Assembly (NCBI GenBank): GCA_021307345.1
Contig: CP089930.1
Coordinates: forward strand, 1 to 64,000
Length of the DNA stretch: 64,000 nucleotides
Origin: Escherichia coli
GTDB lineage: Bacteria; Pseudomonadota; Gammaproteobacteria; Enterobacterales; Enterobacteriaceae
Direction: 5' to 3'
Positions 37,876 through 52,510 of this stretch are shown here, piece by piece. The notes under the pieces are model-generated. The model searched no databases. It was not told the origin of the DNA and saw nothing but the letters and a program-made list of their open reading frames with translations. The position numbers were made by a program, and so were the translations under genes. Position 1 is the first letter of the stretch; each line of letters starts with the position of its first letter.

Positions 37876-37898
37876 AACGGGCGTATAACACGCCCGTT
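37876..37898. terminator. Bidirectional terminator between int and icd
   Basis: AACGGGCGT-ATAAC-ACGCCCGTT is a perfect 9-bp stem. On the minus strand (after icd) it is followed by gttttatg, and on the plus strand (after int) by tcaatattt. It separates the converging int and icd transcripts. Confidence 0.8.
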
Positions 37899-37921
37899 TC
37901 AATATTTAACACATGTAGAGA

Positions 37922-39172
37922 TTACATGTTCTTGATGATCGCGTCACCAAACTCTGAACATTTCAACAGTTTAGCGCCTTCCATCAGACGTTCGAAGTCA
38001 TAGGTTACGGTCTTGGCGTTGATTGCGCCTTCCATACCTTTAACAATCAGGTCTGCGGCTTCAGTCCAACCCATATGGCGCAGCATCATCTCAGCGGAGA
38101 GGATGATAGAGCCTGGGTTAACTTTATCCTGACCGGCATATTTCGGTGCAGTACCGTGGGTGGCTTCAAACAGCGCGCATTCGTCACCGATGTTTGCGCC
38201 AGGGGCGATACCAATACCGCCAACCTGCGCTGCCAGGGCGTCAGATATATAGTCACCGTTCAGGTTCATACAGGCGATAACGTCGTATTCAGCCGGACGC
38301 AACAGGATCTGTTGCAGGAACGCATCAGCGATCACATCTTTAATAACGATCTCTTTGCCGGTATTCGGGTTTTTAACTTTCAGCCACGGGCCGCCGTCGA
38401 TCAGTTCACCGCCAAACTCTTCACGCGCCAGCTGGTAGCCCCAGTCTTTAAACGCGCCTTCGGTGAACTTCATGATGTTGCCTTTGTGCACCAGGGTCAC
38501 AGAGTCACGATCGTTAGCAATTGCGTATTCGATCGCGGCACGAACCAGACGTTTGGTGCCTTCTTCAGAACACGGCTTAATGCCGATACCGCAATGTTCC
38601 GGGAAGCGGATTTTCTTCACGCCCATCTCTTCACGCAGGAATTTAATCACTTTCTCAGCGTCGGCAGAGTCAGCTTTCCATTCGATACCCGCATAAATGT
38701 CTTCCGAGTTTTCACGGAAGATAACCATATCGGTCAGTTCAGGGTGTTTAACCGGGCTTGGAGTGCCCTGATAGTAACGTACCGGACGCAGGCAGATGTA
38801 GAGATCCAGTTCCTGGCGCAGGGCTACGTTCAGAGAACGAATACCGCCACCAACCGGGGTGGTCAGCGGACCTTTAATGGCAACGCGATATTCACGAATC
38901 AGATCAAGGGTTTCAGCAGGCAGCCAGACGTCCTGACCATAAACCTGTGTGGATTTTTCACCGGTGTAAATTTCCATCCAGGAGATTTTACGCTCGCCTT
39001 TATAGGCTTTCTCGACCGCAGCGTCGACCACTTTCAGCATGGCTGGGGTTACATCTACACCGATTCCATCACCTTCGATGTAAGGGATAATCGGATTTTC
39101 AGGAACGTTGAGTTTGCCGTTTTGCAGGGTGATCTTCTTGCCTTGTGCCGGAACAACTACTTTACTTTCCAT
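37922..39172 (-). CDS. icd: Isocitrate dehydrogenase (NADP), prophage insertion target
   Basis: A 416-residue enzyme of the TCA cycle, making 2-oxoglutarate from isocitrate with NADP. The phosphorylatable active-site Ser lies in [18 protein letters not shown], and the NADP-binding region in [18 protein letters not shown]. The reading frame is complete even though the prophage integrates at its 3' end. In phage 21/e14 systems the phage att site carries a copy of the last ~165 bp of icd, so roughly 37922-38086 is probably phage-derived. C-terminal residues (MEGAKLL..., ...AIIKNM) seem to differ slightly from K-12. Confidence 0.98.
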   Translation of the reverse strand: MESKVVVPAQGKKITLQNGKLNVPENPIIPYIEGDGIGVDVTPAMLKVVDAAVEKAYKGERKISWMEIYTGEKSTQVYGQDVWLPAETLDLIREYRVAIKGPLTTPVGGGIRSLNVALRQELDLYICLRPVRYYQGTPSPVKHPELTDMVIFRENSEDIYAGIEWKADSADAEKVIKFLREEMGVKKIRFPEHCGIGIKPCSEEGTKRLVRAAIEYAIANDRDSVTLVHKGNIMKFTEGAFKDWGYQLAREEFGGELIDGGPWLKVKNPNTGKEIVIKDVIADAFLQQILLRPAEYDVIACMNLNGDYISDALAAQVGGIGIAPGANIGDECALFEATHGTAPKYAGQDKVNPGSIILSAEMMLRHMGWTEAADLIVKGMEGAINAKTVTYDFERLMEGAKLLKCSEFGDAIIKNM

Positions 39173-39343
39173 TCACCTCTCCTTCGAGCGCTACTGGTTT
39201 GCTCGTCTGCCACCACGTTGCATATGCGTTTGCGTCCTGCGATACGGATGCTTTAGAGCAATTTTTTGTTAATGATTTGTAATTGGCTTGTCAATACTAC
39301 CCTATTGTTTGCCGTCATGAAAGATGCGCGTTATTAGGCTATA

Positions 39344-39997
39344 ATGCGGCAATTCATAATCTCTGAAAATACCATGCAAAAAACTTCTTTTAGAAATCAC
39401 CAGGTTAAGCGATTCAGCTCGCAACGTTCTACCAGGCGAAAACCTGAAAACCAGCCCACGCGCGTGATCCTGTTCAATAAACCCTACGATGTTCTTCCGC
39501 AGTTCACCGATGAAGCAGGGCGTAAAACATTAAAAGAATTCATCCCGGTTCAGGGCGTTTATGCGGCTGGTCGTCTCGACAGAGATAGCGAAGGGTTACT
39601 GGTGCTGACTAATAATGGCGCGTTACAGGCGCGTTTAACCCAGCCGGGCAAACGCACCGGGAAAATCTATTATGTGCAGGTGGAAGGCATTCCTACGGAA
39701 GACGCTCTTGAAGCCTTGCGCAATGGCGTAACCTTAAATGATGGCCCTACCCTGCCCGCTGGCGTGGAATTGGCTGAAGAACCGGAGTGGTTATGGCCGC
39801 GTAATCCGCCAATTCGTGAACGAAAAAGTATTCCCACCAGCTGGCTGAAGATCACCTTATATGAAGGACGTAATCGCCAGGTACGCCGCATGACCGCCCA
39901 TGTTGGTTTCCCCACACTGCGACTGATTCGCTATGCGATGGGGAGTTACACGCTGGATAATCTTGCTAATGGCGAATGGCGAGAAACCACAGAATAA
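39344..39997 (+). CDS. rluE: 23S rRNA pseudouridine(2457) synthase RluE
   Basis: A 217-residue RsuA-family pseudouridine synthase modifying U2457 of 23S rRNA. The catalytic Asp is in [17 protein letters not shown], with conserved GRNRQVRRM near the C terminus. The N terminus is basic. It is divergent from icd, with nudJ following 9 bp downstream. Confidence 0.96.
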   Translation: MRQFIISENTMQKTSFRNHQVKRFSSQRSTRRKPENQPTRVILFNKPYDVLPQFTDEAGRKTLKEFIPVQGVYAAGRLDRDSEGLLVLTNNGALQARLTQPGKRTGKIYYVQVEGIPTEDALEALRNGVTLNDGPTLPAGVELAEEPEWLWPRNPPIRERKSIPTSWLKITLYEGRNRQVRRMTAHVGFPTLRLIRYAMGSYTLDNLANGEWRETTE

Positions 39998-40006
39998 GGA
40001 AGCACA

Positions 40007-41628
<1,622 letters not shown>

Positions 41629-41663
41629 TTATTATCTTTACTTAAAACAAGGAAGCAGTGAAC

Positions 41664-42305
41664 GTGGCAAAGAATTACTATGACATCACCCTCGCCCTGG
41701 CCGGTATTTGTCAGTCGGCTCGCCTGGTGCAACAACTCGCTCACCAGGGGCATTGTGATGCCGATGCGCTACACGTTTCACTCAACAGTATTATTGATAT
41801 GAACCCCAGCTCCACGCTGGCGGTTTTTGGCGGTAGCGAAGCCAACCTACGCGTCGGGCTGGAAACCCTGCTCGGCGTGCTCAATGCCAGCAGCCGTCAG
41901 GGTTTGAACGCTGAGTTAACCCGCTACACCCTTAGCCTGATGGTGCTTGAGCGTAAACTTTCATCTGCCAAAGGTGCGCTCGACACTCTGGGCAACCGGA
42001 TCAACGGCCTGCAACGCCAGCTCGAACACTTCGATTTACAGTCCGAAACGCTGATGAGCGCGATGGCTGCTATCTATGTTGATGTTATCAGCCCGCTTGG
42101 CCCGCGCATTCAGGTCACCGGTTCCCCTGCTGTACTGCAAAGCCCGCAGGTGCAGGCGAAAGTTCGCGCAACCCTGCTGGCAGGCATTCGCGCCGCCGTG
42201 CTCTGGCACCAGGTCGGCGGTGGACGTCTGCAACTGATGTTTTCTCGTAATCGCCTGACCACTCAGGCAAAACAAATTCTTGCTCATTTAACCCCGGAGT
42301 TGTGA
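41664..42305 (+). CDS. hflD: High-frequency lysogenisation protein HflD
   Basis: A 213-residue membrane-associated protein, (M)[15 protein letters not shown]. The GTG at 41664 is taken as start from the K-12 product; an ATG two codons upstream is the alternative. HflD binds lambda CII and lowers its activity, so this host gene can influence lysogeny of phages with a CII; the resident prophage instead carries a YdaT-type protein. It lies between mnmA and purB. Confidence 0.93.
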   Translation: MAKNYYDITLALAGICQSARLVQQLAHQGHCDADALHVSLNSIIDMNPSSTLAVFGGSEANLRVGLETLLGVLNASSRQGLNAELTRYTLSLMVLERKLSSAKGALDTLGNRINGLQRQLEHFDLQSETLMSAMAAIYVDVISPLGPRIQVTGSPAVLQSPQVQAKVRATLLAGIRAAVLWHQVGGGRLQLMFSRNRLTTQAKQILAHLTPEL

Positions 42306-43679
<1,374 letters not shown>

Positions 43680-43689
43680 TCCCCTGTCA

Positions 43690-43716
43690 AGGCCGGATGG
43701 CGATGCTGTCCGGCCT
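43690..43716. terminator. REP-like hairpin after purB
   Basis: AGGCCGGA...TCCGGCCT is an 8-bp stem of REP/terminator type 10 bp after the purB stop, separating it from phoP. Confidence 0.7.
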
Positions 43717-43760
43717 GCTTCTTAAGCGAATCTTTTCCTGTGTTACCTCCCCTACCCGCT

Positions 43761-43777
43761 GGTTTAATTAATGTTTA
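43761..43777 (+). promoter_or_regulatory. PhoP box of the phoPQ promoter
   Basis: GGTTTA-ATTAA-TGTTTA matches the PhoP direct-repeat consensus (G/T)GTTTA-N5-(G/T)GTTTA. A -10-like cataat follows about 12 bp downstream, and phoP starts at 43838. This supports positive autoregulation of phoPQ by low magnesium. Confidence 0.88.
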
Positions 43778-43837
43778 CTCCCATAAATACATAATCGCGT
43801 TACACTATTTTAATAATTAAGACAGGGAGAAATAAAA

Positions 43838-44509
43838 ATGCGCGTACTGGTTGTCGAAGACAATGCGTTGTTACGTCACCATCTTAAAGTTCAGATTCAG
43901 GACGCTGGTCATCAGGTCGATGACGCAGAAGATGCCAAAGAAGCAGATTATTATCTCAATGAACATTTACCGGATATTGCCATTGTCGATCTTGGCTTGC
44001 CTGATGAAGATGGTCTGTCGCTGATCCGCCGCTGGCGTAGCAATGATGTTTCACTACCGATTCTGGTATTAACCGCCCGTGAAAGCTGGCAGGACAAAGT
44101 CGAAGTCTTAAGTGCCGGTGCTGATGATTACGTGACCAAACCGTTTCATATTGAAGAGGTGATGGCGCGTATGCAGGCGTTGATGCGGCGTAATAGCGGT
44201 CTGGCTTCACAGGTTATTTCGCTGCCACCGTTTCAGGTTGATCTCTCCCGCCGTGAATTATCCATTAACGACGAAGTGATCAAACTGACCGCGTTTGAAT
44301 ACACCATTATGGAAACGCTAATCCGTAATAACGGCAAAGTGGTCAGCAAAGATTCGCTGATGTTACAGCTCTATCCGGATGCCGAACTGCGGGAAAGCCA
44401 TACCATTGATGTATTAATGGGCCGACTGCGTAAGAAAATTCAGACGCAATATCCGCAAGAAGTGATTACCACCGTTCGCGGCCAGGGCTATCTGTTCGAA
44501 TTGCGCTGA
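43838..44509 (+). CDS. phoP: Response regulator PhoP
   Basis: A 223-residue OmpR-family response regulator. The phosphoacceptor Asp51 is in [11 protein letters not shown], with the acidic pocket VVEDN and Lys in DDYVTKPF, and a C-terminal winged-helix DNA-binding domain. It controls magnesium homeostasis, acid and antimicrobial-peptide responses. A 1-bp overlap joins it to phoQ. Confidence 0.98.
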   Translation: MRVLVVEDNALLRHHLKVQIQDAGHQVDDAEDAKEADYYLNEHLPDIAIVDLGLPDEDGLSLIRRWRSNDVSLPILVLTARESWQDKVEVLSAGADDYVTKPFHIEEVMARMQALMRRNSGLASQVISLPPFQVDLSRRELSINDEVIKLTAFEYTIMETLIRNNGKVVSKDSLMLQLYPDAELRESHTIDVLMGRLRKKIQTQYPQEVITTVRGQGYLFELR

Positions 44510-45969
44510 TGAAAAAATTACTGCGTATTTTTTCCCCACTCTCGCTACGGGTTCGTTTTCTGTTGGCAACGGCAGCGGTAGTGCTGGTGCTTTCGCTTGC
44601 CTACGGGATGGTCGCGCTGATCGGTTATAGCGTCAGTTTCGATAAAACCACGTTTCGGCTGTTACGTGGCGAGAGCAACCTGTTCTATACCCTCGCGAAG
44701 TGGGAAAACAACAAATTGCATGTCGAATTGCCAGAAAATATCGACAAGCAAAGCCCTACTATGACACTGATCTATGATGAGAACGGGCAACTTTTATGGG
44801 CGCAGCGTGACGTTCCCTGGTTGATGAAAATGATCCAGCCTGACTGGCTGAAATCTAATGGCTTCCATGAAATAGAAGCGGATGTTAACGATACCAGCAT
44901 CTTGCTGAGTGAAGATCATTCTATACAGCAACAGTTGCAGGAAGTACGGGAGGATGACGACGACGCTGAGATGACTCACTCGGTGGCAGTAAACATCTAT
45001 CCGGCAACGTCGCAGATGCCAAAGTTAACCATTGTGGTGGTTGATACCATCCCTGTAGAGCTTAAAAGTTCCTATATGGTGTGGAGCTGGTTTGTCTATG
45101 TGCTCTCAGCCAACCTGCTGTTAGTGATCCCTCTGTTATGGGTCGCCGCCTGGTGGAGTTTACGCCCTATCGAAGCCCTGGCAAAAGAAGTCCGCGAACT
45201 GGAAGAGCACAACCGGGAACTACTCAACCCTACCACCACGAGGGAACTTACCAGCCTGGTACGTAACCTGAACCGACTGTTAAAAAGTGAGCGTGAACGT
45301 TATGACAAATACCGCACTACGCTCACCGACCTGACGCACAGTCTGAAAACACCGCTGGCGGTGCTGCAAAGTACGCTACGTTCCATGCGTAGTGAGAAGA
45401 TGAGCGTCAGCGAAGCAGAGCCAGTAATGCTGGAACAAATCAGCCGCATCTCGCAACAAATTGGCTACTACCTGCATCGCGCCAGTATGCGCGGTGGAAC
45501 ATTACTTAGCCGCGAATTGCATCCTGTCGCCCCACTGCTGGACAATCTCACCTCGGCGCTGAACAAAGTTTATCAGCGTAAAGGGGTTAATATTTCCCTC
45601 GATATCTCGCCAGAAATCAGCTTTGTGGGTGAGCAGAATGATTTTGTCGAAGTGATGGGCAACGTACTGGATAACGCCTGTAAATACTGTCTTGAGTTTG
45701 TCGAAATTTCAGCCAGACAAACCGATGATCATCTCTATATTGTTGTCGAGGATGATGGCCCCGGTATTCCATTAAGCAAGCGAGAGGTCATTTTCGACCG
45801 TGGTCAACGTGTTGACACTTTGCGCCCAGGACAAGGTGTCGGTCTGGCAGTCGCACGTGAAATTACCGAGCAATACGACGGAAAAATCATCGCCGGAGAG
45901 AGTATGCTCGGCGGTGCACGAATGGAAGTGATTTTTGGTCGCCAGCATTCTTCGCCAAAGAGTGAATAA
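44509..45969 (+). CDS. phoQ: Sensor histidine kinase PhoQ
   Basis: A 486-residue sensor kinase. Two membrane segments (about 17-40 and 195-215) flank a periplasmic sensor with an acidic patch ([11 protein letters not shown]) that senses divalent cations and antimicrobial peptides. Then come HAMP, the phosphorylated His in [11 protein letters not shown], and the ATPase N and G boxes ([15 protein letters not shown]). Its partner PhoP is adjacent. Confidence 0.98.
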   Translation: MKKLLRIFSPLSLRVRFLLATAAVVLVLSLAYGMVALIGYSVSFDKTTFRLLRGESNLFYTLAKWENNKLHVELPENIDKQSPTMTLIYDENGQLLWAQRDVPWLMKMIQPDWLKSNGFHEIEADVNDTSILLSEDHSIQQQLQEVREDDDDAEMTHSVAVNIYPATSQMPKLTIVVVDTIPVELKSSYMVWSWFVYVLSANLLLVIPLLWVAAWWSLRPIEALAKEVRELEEHNRELLNPTTTRELTSLVRNLNRLLKSERERYDKYRTTLTDLTHSLKTPLAVLQSTLRSMRSEKMSVSEAEPVMLEQISRISQQIGYYLHRASMRGGTLLSRELHPVAPLLDNLTSALNKVYQRKGVNISLDISPEISFVGEQNDFVEVMGNVLDNACKYCLEFVEISARQTDDHLYIVVEDDGPGIPLSKREVIFDRGQRVDTLRPGQGVGLAVAREITEQYDGKIIAGESMLGGARMEVIFGRQHSSPKSE

Positions 45970-46044
45970 ATATGCCCTTTCTTCACGCATTACGTTAAGC
46001 ATCCGTTATAATCGGTTGCAGATACCAGCCTGTGGATGCTTAAC

Positions 46045-47166
46045 ATGGAATACCAACTTACCCTTAACTGGCCCGATTTTCTTGAACGCCACTGGCAGAA
46101 ACGTCCGGTAGTGTTAAAACGCGGCTTTAATAATTTTATTGACCCAATCTCTCCAGACGAGTTAGCGGGTCTGGCGATGGAAAGCGAAGTCGACAGTCGG
46201 CTGGTCAGTCACCAGGATGGTAAATGGCAGGTCAGCCACGGTCCATTCGAAAGCTACGATCATCTCGGTGAGACCAACTGGTCATTGCTGGTGCAGGCAG
46301 TAAATCACTGGCATGAACCAACCGCCGCGCTGATGCGTCCGTTTCGTGAACTGCCGGACTGGCGCATTGACGACCTGATGATCTCATTTTCCGTACCCGG
46401 CGGCGGCGTCGGCCCGCATCTCGATCAATACGATGTGTTTATTATCCAGGGAACCGGTCGTCGTCGCTGGCGAGTGGGCGAAAAGCTGCAAATGAAACAG
46501 CACTGCCCGCACCCGGATCTGTTACAGGTCGATCCGTTCGAAGCCATCATCGATGAAGAGCTGGAGCCTGGCGATATTCTTTATATTCCGCCGGGATTCC
46601 CGCACGAAGGCTACGCGCTGGAAAATGCGATGAACTACTCTGTCGGTTTTCGTGCGCCCAATACGCGGGAGCTGATCAGCGGTTTTGCCGATTATGTTCT
46701 GCAACGTGAGCTGGGCGGTAATTATTACAGCGATCCGGATATCCCTCCTCGCGCCCATCCGGCTGATGTTCTGCCGCAAGAGATGGATAAATTGCGTGAG
46801 ATGATGCTTGAACTGATCAACCAGCCGGAGCACTTTAAGCAATGGTTTGGCGAGTTTATTTCCCAGTCACGTCATGAACTGGATATCGCGCCGCCAGAGC
46901 CGCCTTATCAGCCGGATGAAATCTACGATGCGCTGAAACAAGGTGATGTGCTGGTGCGCCTGGGTGGTCTGCGCGTATTGCGCATTGGTGATGATGTATA
47001 CGCCAATGGTGAAAAGATCGATTCTCCGCACCGTCCGGCACTGGATGCGCTCGCCAGTAATATTGTGCTGACTGCCGAGAATTTTGGCGATGCGCTGGAA
47101 GATCCATCATTCCTCGCGATGCTCGCGGCGCTGGTCAATAGCGGGTATTGGTTCTTCGAAGGGTAA
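46045..47166 (+). CDS. roxA: Ribosomal oxygenase RoxA (uL16 arginine hydroxylase)
   Basis: A 373-residue JmjC-type 2-oxoglutarate/Fe(II) oxygenase that hydroxylates Arg81 of ribosomal protein L16. The iron ligands lie in GPHLDQYDVF (HxD) and FPHEGYALE. The start at 46045 gives the known MEYQLTLNWPDFL. Formerly ycfD. Confidence 0.96.
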   Translation: MEYQLTLNWPDFLERHWQKRPVVLKRGFNNFIDPISPDELAGLAMESEVDSRLVSHQDGKWQVSHGPFESYDHLGETNWSLLVQAVNHWHEPTAALMRPFRELPDWRIDDLMISFSVPGGGVGPHLDQYDVFIIQGTGRRRWRVGEKLQMKQHCPHPDLLQVDPFEAIIDEELEPGDILYIPPGFPHEGYALENAMNYSVGFRAPNTRELISGFADYVLQRELGGNYYSDPDIPPRAHPADVLPQEMDKLREMMLELINQPEHFKQWFGEFISQSRHELDIAPPEPPYQPDEIYDALKQGDVLVRLGGLRVLRIGDDVYANGEKIDSPHRPALDALASNIVLTAENFGDALEDPSFLAMLAALVNSGYWFFEG

Positions 47167-47181
47167 GTTTGGATGTAAGCC

Positions 47182-47206
47182 GGATGCGGCATCACATGCC
47201 GCATCC
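47182..47206. terminator. REP-type palindrome between roxA and pepT
   Basis: GGATGCGGCAT-CAC-ATGCCGCATCC is an 11-bp perfect stem followed on the plus strand by cttttc. It lies between convergent genes and can end both transcripts. Confidence 0.8.
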
Positions 47207-47214
47207 CTTTTCGC

Positions 47215-48441
47215 TTACTTCCGTTGCGCCGTTAACTCGGCAATACGCACGATCACCTGCACCGCTTTTTCCATTCCTTCCAGGGTCACAAACTCATGTT
47301 TACCATGATAGTTGTAACCGCCAGTGAACAGGTTCGGGCACGGTAATCCCATAAACGACAACTGCGCGCCGTCGGTGCCGCCACGGATCGGCTTCAGATC
47401 CGGTTCAATATCACAATCGCGCATCGCCTGCTGGGCGATATCGAGAATATGCGGATGATCCACAATTTTCTCGCGCATGTTGTAGTAACTGTCTTCAATC
47501 ACCAGTTCAATGTAGCAATCAGGGTGCAGCCCTTTGCCCACTTTCTTGGCAATCTCCATCATCTTACGTTTACGCGCTTCAAACTGTTTACGATCGAAAT
47601 CACGAATGATGTAGTGCATATCGGCGCGCTCAACGGTGCCTTTCATGCTCGTCAGGTGATAAAAACCTTCATAACCTTCGGTAGTTTCTGGGCTTTCATC
47701 CGCCGGAACTTCTGCATGAATGCGTGCGGCCAGCGATAGCGCGTTAACCATCACGCCTTTTGCCGAGCCTGGGTGAACGTTGTTACCGACAATTTTGATA
47801 TTCACCGATGCGGCGTTGAAGTTTTCAAACTCCAGTTCGCCTACGCCACCACCATCGACGGTGTAAGCCCAACGAGCATCAAAGGCGTCAACATCAAAGT
47901 GTTTCGCCCCTTTCCCCACTTCTTCATCTGGCGTAAAGGCGACGCGAATATCGCCATGCGGAATGTTTTTCTGCTGCAATACCGCCAGCGCGGTCATAAT
48001 TTCCGCAATACCGGCTTTATCGTCAGCGCCCAATAGCGTTTTGCCATCGGTGGTGATCAGCGTCTGCCCCAGCAATTGATGCAGAACCGGGAACATCACT
48101 GGTGACAAGACTTCGTCGCCAATACCCAGCGCGATGTCGCCACCACGATAGTTTTCAACAATTTGCGGATTTACATTTTTACCGCTGCAATCCGGAGAGG
48201 TATCCACATGAGAAATAAAACCAATCGCCGGGATATCGCCAAGAACGTTAGCCGGTAACGTCGCCATTAGCGTTCCTTTCTCGCTTAAGGTCACATTGAT
48301 AAGCCCCATCTCTTCGAGCTGATCTTTCAACAAATGCAATAACTTCCACTGACCTTCCGTGCTGGGAACCTGTCTCACTCCCGCTTTTGATTGGGTATCC
48401 AGAGACACGTAGTTCAAAAAACGCTCAAGTAGTTTATCCAT
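47215..48441 (-). CDS. pepT: Tripeptidase PepT
   Basis: A 408-residue M20-family zinc aminotripeptidase. Metal ligands are in [16 protein letters not shown] and TPDEEVG, with a later His in YNYHGKHEF. The start at 48441 gives [17 protein letters not shown]; upstream in-frame codons lack support. It cleaves the N-terminal residue from tripeptides and is anaerobically induced (FNR) in relatives. It is divergent from potA. Confidence 0.97.
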   Translation of the reverse strand: MDKLLERFLNYVSLDTQSKAGVRQVPSTEGQWKLLHLLKDQLEEMGLINVTLSEKGTLMATLPANVLGDIPAIGFISHVDTSPDCSGKNVNPQIVENYRGGDIALGIGDEVLSPVMFPVLHQLLGQTLITTDGKTLLGADDKAGIAEIMTALAVLQQKNIPHGDIRVAFTPDEEVGKGAKHFDVDAFDARWAYTVDGGGVGELEFENFNAASVNIKIVGNNVHPGSAKGVMVNALSLAARIHAEVPADESPETTEGYEGFYHLTSMKGTVERADMHYIIRDFDRKQFEARKRKMMEIAKKVGKGLHPDCYIELVIEDSYYNMREKIVDHPHILDIAQQAMRDCDIEPDLKPIRGGTDGAQLSFMGLPCPNLFTGGYNYHGKHEFVTLEGMEKAVQVIVRIAELTAQRK

Positions 48442-48690
48442 GTAGTCACCCTCACTTTTCGTGACAACATTATTAAGAAGCAAGAAAAGACAAATATTGC
48501 GTCAGGTCACTTTTACCCCTGCAAGCGGGAATATTTATCAACATTACCTTAATCAATATAAAGCTAAGCCAGTAATTCACAACAAGGATTGGCGATTCCG
48601 ATGGTTTGCCGTAGAATTACCGCCCTCATTAAGAGTCACCAAGGTGGTTAACCACAAACCCCGCATCGGTAAGCCATCCGTTGCGTTTAC

Positions 48691-49827
48691 ATGGGACAGA
48701 GTAAAAAATTGAATAAACAACCGAGTTCGCTTTCACCGCTGGTGCAATTGGCGGGAATTCGCAAATGCTTTGATGGTAAAGAAGTCATTCCCCAGCTTGA
48801 TCTGACTATCAACAATGGCGAGTTCCTCACGCTGCTTGGCCCTTCTGGCTGCGGTAAAACAACCGTTCTTCGCCTGATTGCGGGTCTGGAAACTGTTGAT
48901 TCCGGGCGCATCATGCTGGATAACGAGGACATCACCCACGTTCCGGCGGAAAACCGCTATGTGAACACCGTTTTCCAAAGCTACGCGTTATTCCCCCACA
49001 TGACCGTATTCGAAAATGTGGCCTTTGGCTTGCGTATGCAAAAAACCCCCGCTGCTGAAATTACGCCTCGCGTGATGGAAGCCCTGCGGATGGTACAACT
49101 GGAAACCTTCGCTCAACGCAAACCGCATCAACTCTCTGGCGGTCAGCAGCAACGCGTGGCCATTGCCCGCGCAGTGGTTAACAAGCCTCGTCTGTTGTTG
49201 CTTGATGAATCGCTTTCCGCGCTGGATTACAAACTGCGCAAACAGATGCAGAACGAGTTAAAAGCGTTACAGCGAAAACTTGGCATTACTTTCGTCTTCG
49301 TTACCCACGACCAGGAAGAGGCACTCACTATGTCTGACCGGATTGTGGTGATGCGCGATGGTCGCATTGAACAAGACGGCACACCACGTGAAATCTACGA
49401 AGAACCCAAAAACCTGTTTGTTGCCGGATTCATTGGCGAAATCAATATGTTTAACGCCACGGTGATCGAACGTCTCGACGAGCAACGCGTACGCGCCAAC
49501 GTTGAAGGCCGCGAGTGTAATATCTACGTTAACTTCGCCGTTGAACCGGGGCAAAAACTGCATGTTCTGCTGCGCCCGGAAGACTTACGTGTTGAAGAGA
49601 TTAACGACGACAACCACGTCGAAGGGCTGATTGGTTACGTTCGCGAGCGTAACTACAAAGGCATGACGCTGGAGTCGGTTGTCGAACTGGAAAATGGCAA
49701 GATGGTGATGGTCAGCGAATTCTTCAACGAAGACGATCCTGACTTTGACCACTCACTCGACCAGAAAATGGCCATTAATTGGGTAGAAAGCTGGGAGGTC
49801 GTACTGGCTGATGAAGAACACAAGTAA
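48691..49827 (+). CDS. potA: Spermidine/putrescine ABC transporter ATPase PotA
   Basis: A 378-residue ABC ATPase. Walker A GPSGCGKT, signature LSGGQQQR, Walker B LLLLDES, then a C-terminal TOBE regulatory domain. With PotB, PotC and PotD it imports polyamines, preferring spermidine. Its end overlaps potB by 17 bp. Confidence 0.98.
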   Translation: MGQSKKLNKQPSSLSPLVQLAGIRKCFDGKEVIPQLDLTINNGEFLTLLGPSGCGKTTVLRLIAGLETVDSGRIMLDNEDITHVPAENRYVNTVFQSYALFPHMTVFENVAFGLRMQKTPAAEITPRVMEALRMVQLETFAQRKPHQLSGGQQQRVAIARAVVNKPRLLLLDESLSALDYKLRKQMQNELKALQRKLGITFVFVTHDQEEALTMSDRIVVMRDGRIEQDGTPREIYEEPKNLFVAGFIGEINMFNATVIERLDEQRVRANVEGRECNIYVNFAVEPGQKLHVLLRPEDLRVEEINDDNHVEGLIGYVRERNYKGMTLESVVELENGKMVMVSEFFNEDDPDFDHSLDQKMAINWVESWEVVLADEEHK

Positions 49828-50668
49828 GTTCCAGAATGTAGTGATTGTCACTATCGTCGGTTGGCTTGTGTTGTTTGTCTTTCTGCCCAACCTGATGATC
49901 ATTGGCACCAGCTTTTTGACCCGCGACGACGCAAGTTTCGTCAAAATGGTCTTTACGCTGGATAACTACACACGTCTGCTCGATCCGCTCTATTTTGAAG
50001 TGCTCGTGCACTCACTGAATATGGCGCTGATCGCCACTCTCGCCTGCCTGGTGCTGGGCTACCCGTTTGCCTGGTTTCTGGCAAAACTGCCGCATAAAGT
50101 GCGACCGCTGCTGCTGTTTCTGCTGATTGTTCCGTTCTGGACAAACTCGCTGATTCGTATCTACGGGCTAAAAATTTTCCTCAGCACCAAAGGCTATCTC
50201 AACGAGTTCCTGCTGTGGCTGGGCGTTATTGATACCCCAATTCGCATCATGTTCACCCCCAGCGCGGTGATTATCGGTCTGGTTTACATTCTGCTGCCGT
50301 TTATGGTGATGCCACTCTATTCCAGTATTGAAAAACTGGATAAACCTTTACTGGAAGCGGCGCGCGATCTCGGTGCCAGCAAATTGCAGACTTTTATCCG
50401 TATTATTATTCCGCTGACGATGCCGGGAATTATTGCCGGATGTCTGCTGGTGATGCTGCCAGCTATGGGCTTGTTCTATGTATCCGACCTGATGGGAGGT
50501 GCGAAAAACCTGCTGATCGGTAACGTCATCAAGGTACAGTTCCTCAATATTCGTGACTGGCCATTTGGTGCAGCCACCAGCATTACGCTGACTATCGTAA
50601 TGGGCCTGATGTTACTGGTTTACTGGCGCGCTTCTCGTCTGCTGAACAAGAAGGTGGAACTCGAATGA
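49811..50668 (+). CDS. potB: Spermidine/putrescine permease PotB
   Basis: A 285-residue inner membrane permease with about six helices and the EAA motif region ([21 protein letters not shown]) that contacts PotA. The start used is the ATG at 49811; a GTG ten codons later is also annotated in related genomes. It overlaps both neighbours in potABCD. Confidence 0.96.
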   Translation: MKNTSKFQNVVIVTIVGWLVLFVFLPNLMIIGTSFLTRDDASFVKMVFTLDNYTRLLDPLYFEVLVHSLNMALIATLACLVLGYPFAWFLAKLPHKVRPLLLFLLIVPFWTNSLIRIYGLKIFLSTKGYLNEFLLWLGVIDTPIRIMFTPSAVIIGLVYILLPFMVMPLYSSIEKLDKPLLEAARDLGASKLQTFIRIIIPLTMPGIIAGCLLVMLPAMGLFYVSDLMGGAKNLLIGNVIKVQFLNIRDWPFGAATSITLTIVMGLMLLVYWRASRLLNKKVELE

Positions 50669-51459
50669 TCGGTCGACTGCTTCGCGGCGGTTTTATGACC
50701 GCTATCTACGCGTACCTGTATATCCCAATCATTATTTTGATTGTGAACTCCTTTAACAGCTCGCGCTTTGGCATTAACTGGCAGGGTTTTACTACCAAAT
50801 GGTATAGCCTGCTGATGAACAACGACAGCCTGTTACAGGCAGCGCAGCATTCACTAACAATGGCGGTGTTTTCGGCGACGTTTGCTACGCTTATCGGTTC
50901 ACTGACGGCAGTTGCGCTGTACCGTTATCGCTTTCGTGGTAAGCCGTTCGTTAGCGGAATGCTGTTTGTGGTGATGATGTCACCAGATATCGTGATGGCG
51001 ATTTCGCTGCTGGTGCTGTTTATGCTGCTGGGTATTCAGCTTGGCTTCTGGTCGCTGCTGTTCTCGCATATCACCTTCTGCCTGCCATTTGTGGTGGTGA
51101 CAGTGTATTCGCGCCTGAAAGGTTTTGACGTGCGAATGCTGGAAGCGGCGAAAGATCTCGGTGCCAGCGAATTTACCATTCTGCGAAAAATCATTCTGCC
51201 ACTGGCAATGCCAGCGGTAGCGGCGGGCTGGGTGTTAAGCTTTACCCTGTCGATGGACGATGTGGTAGTTTCTTCGTTCGTCACCGGACCAAGTTATGAA
51301 ATTCTGCCGTTAAAAATTTATTCGATGGTCAAAGTCGGCGTATCGCCGGAAGTTAACGCGCTGGCAACCATATTACTGGTGCTGTCGCTGGTAATGGTAA
51401 TTGCCAGCCAGCTTATTGCTCGTGATAAAACGAAAGGTAACACAGGGGACGTTAAATGA
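50665..51459 (+). CDS. potC: Spermidine/putrescine permease PotC
   Basis: A 264-residue permease, partner of PotB, with six predicted helices and the EAA loop (EAAKDLGASEFTILRKIILPL). Four-bp overlaps (ATGA) join it to potB and potD. Confidence 0.97.
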   Translation: MIGRLLRGGFMTAIYAYLYIPIIILIVNSFNSSRFGINWQGFTTKWYSLLMNNDSLLQAAQHSLTMAVFSATFATLIGSLTAVALYRYRFRGKPFVSGMLFVVMMSPDIVMAISLLVLFMLLGIQLGFWSLLFSHITFCLPFVVVTVYSRLKGFDVRMLEAAKDLGASEFTILRKIILPLAMPAVAAGWVLSFTLSMDDVVVSSFVTGPSYEILPLKIYSMVKVGVSPEVNALATILLVLSLVMVIASQLIARDKTKGNTGDVK

Positions 51460-52502
51460 AAAAATGGTCACGCCACCTGCTCGCGGCGGGTGCTCTGGCA
51501 CTGGGCATGAGCGCCGCTCACGCCGATGACAACAACACGCTGTATTTCTACAACTGGACCGAGTACGTGCCGCCAGGACTGCTTGAACAGTTCACCAAAG
51601 AAACCGGTATTAAGGTTATCTATTCGACTTACGAGTCGAACGAAACCATGTATGCCAAGCTGAAAACGTACAAAGACGGTGCCTATGACCTGGTGGTTCC
51701 TTCAACCTATTACGTCGATAAAATGCGTAAAGAAGGGATGATCCAGAAGATCGACAAGTCGAAGTTAACGAACTTCAGCAATCTCGATCCAGACATGCTC
51801 AACAAGCCTTTTGACCCGAATAACGACTACTCCATTCCGTATATCTGGGGTGCGACGGCGATTGGCGTTAACGGTGATGCGGTGGATCCGAAATCCGTTA
51901 CCAGCTGGGCCGATCTGTGGAAGCCTGAGTACAAAGGCAGCCTGCTGCTGACCGACGATGCCCGTGAAGTGTTCCAGATGGCGCTGCGTAAGCTGGGCTA
52001 TTCCGGTAACACCACCGATCCGAAAGAGATTGAAGCTGCATATAACGAGCTGAAAAAACTGATGCCAAACGTCGCAGCGTTTAACTCCGATAACCCGGCT
52101 AACCCGTACATGGAAGGCGAAGTTAACCTCGGCATGATCTGGAACGGTTCTGCTTTCGTTGCGCGCCAGGCGGGTACGCCAATTGACGTGGTGTGGCCGA
52201 AAGAAGGCGGCATTTTCTGGATGGACAGCCTGGCGATCCCGGCAAATGCCAAAAACAAAGAAGGCGCGCTGAAATTGATCAACTTCCTGCTGCGCCCGGA
52301 TGTGGCAAAACAGGTTGCCGAAACTATCGGTTATCCAACGCCAAACCTTGCGGCGCGTAAGCTGTTAAGCCCGGAAGTAGCGAACGATAAAACGCTCTAC
52401 CCGGATGCTGAAACCATTAAAAATGGTGAATGGCAGAATGACGTTGGCGCAGCCAGCAGCATTTATGAAGAGTATTATCAGAAGCTGAAAGCAGGACGTT
52501 AA
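51456..52502 (+). CDS. potD: Periplasmic spermidine/putrescine-binding protein PotD
   Basis: A 348-residue substrate-binding protein. The signal peptide MKKWSRHLLAAGALALGMSA ends at AHA, followed by a type 2 periplasmic binding fold. The aromatic and acidic residues binding polyamine (YNWTEYV, STYESNE) are present. It ends the pot operon at a strong terminator. Confidence 0.98.
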   Translation: MKKWSRHLLAAGALALGMSAAHADDNNTLYFYNWTEYVPPGLLEQFTKETGIKVIYSTYESNETMYAKLKTYKDGAYDLVVPSTYYVDKMRKEGMIQKIDKSKLTNFSNLDPDMLNKPFDPNNDYSIPYIWGATAIGVNGDAVDPKSVTSWADLWKPEYKGSLLLTDDAREVFQMALRKLGYSGNTTDPKEIEAAYNELKKLMPNVAAFNSDNPANPYMEGEVNLGMIWNGSAFVARQAGTPIDVVWPKEGGIFWMDSLAIPANAKNKEGALKLINFLLRPDVAKQVAETIGYPTPNLAARKLLSPEVANDKTLYPDAETIKNGEWQNDVGAASSIYEEYYQKLKAGR

Positions 52503-52510
52503 TTCAGCAA

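Noticed and set aside
38075-39256. 393-codon open frame on the plus strand
   Set aside because: It is exactly antisense to icd, whose protein is fully conserved. The frame is a codon-bias shadow with no ribosome-binding site.
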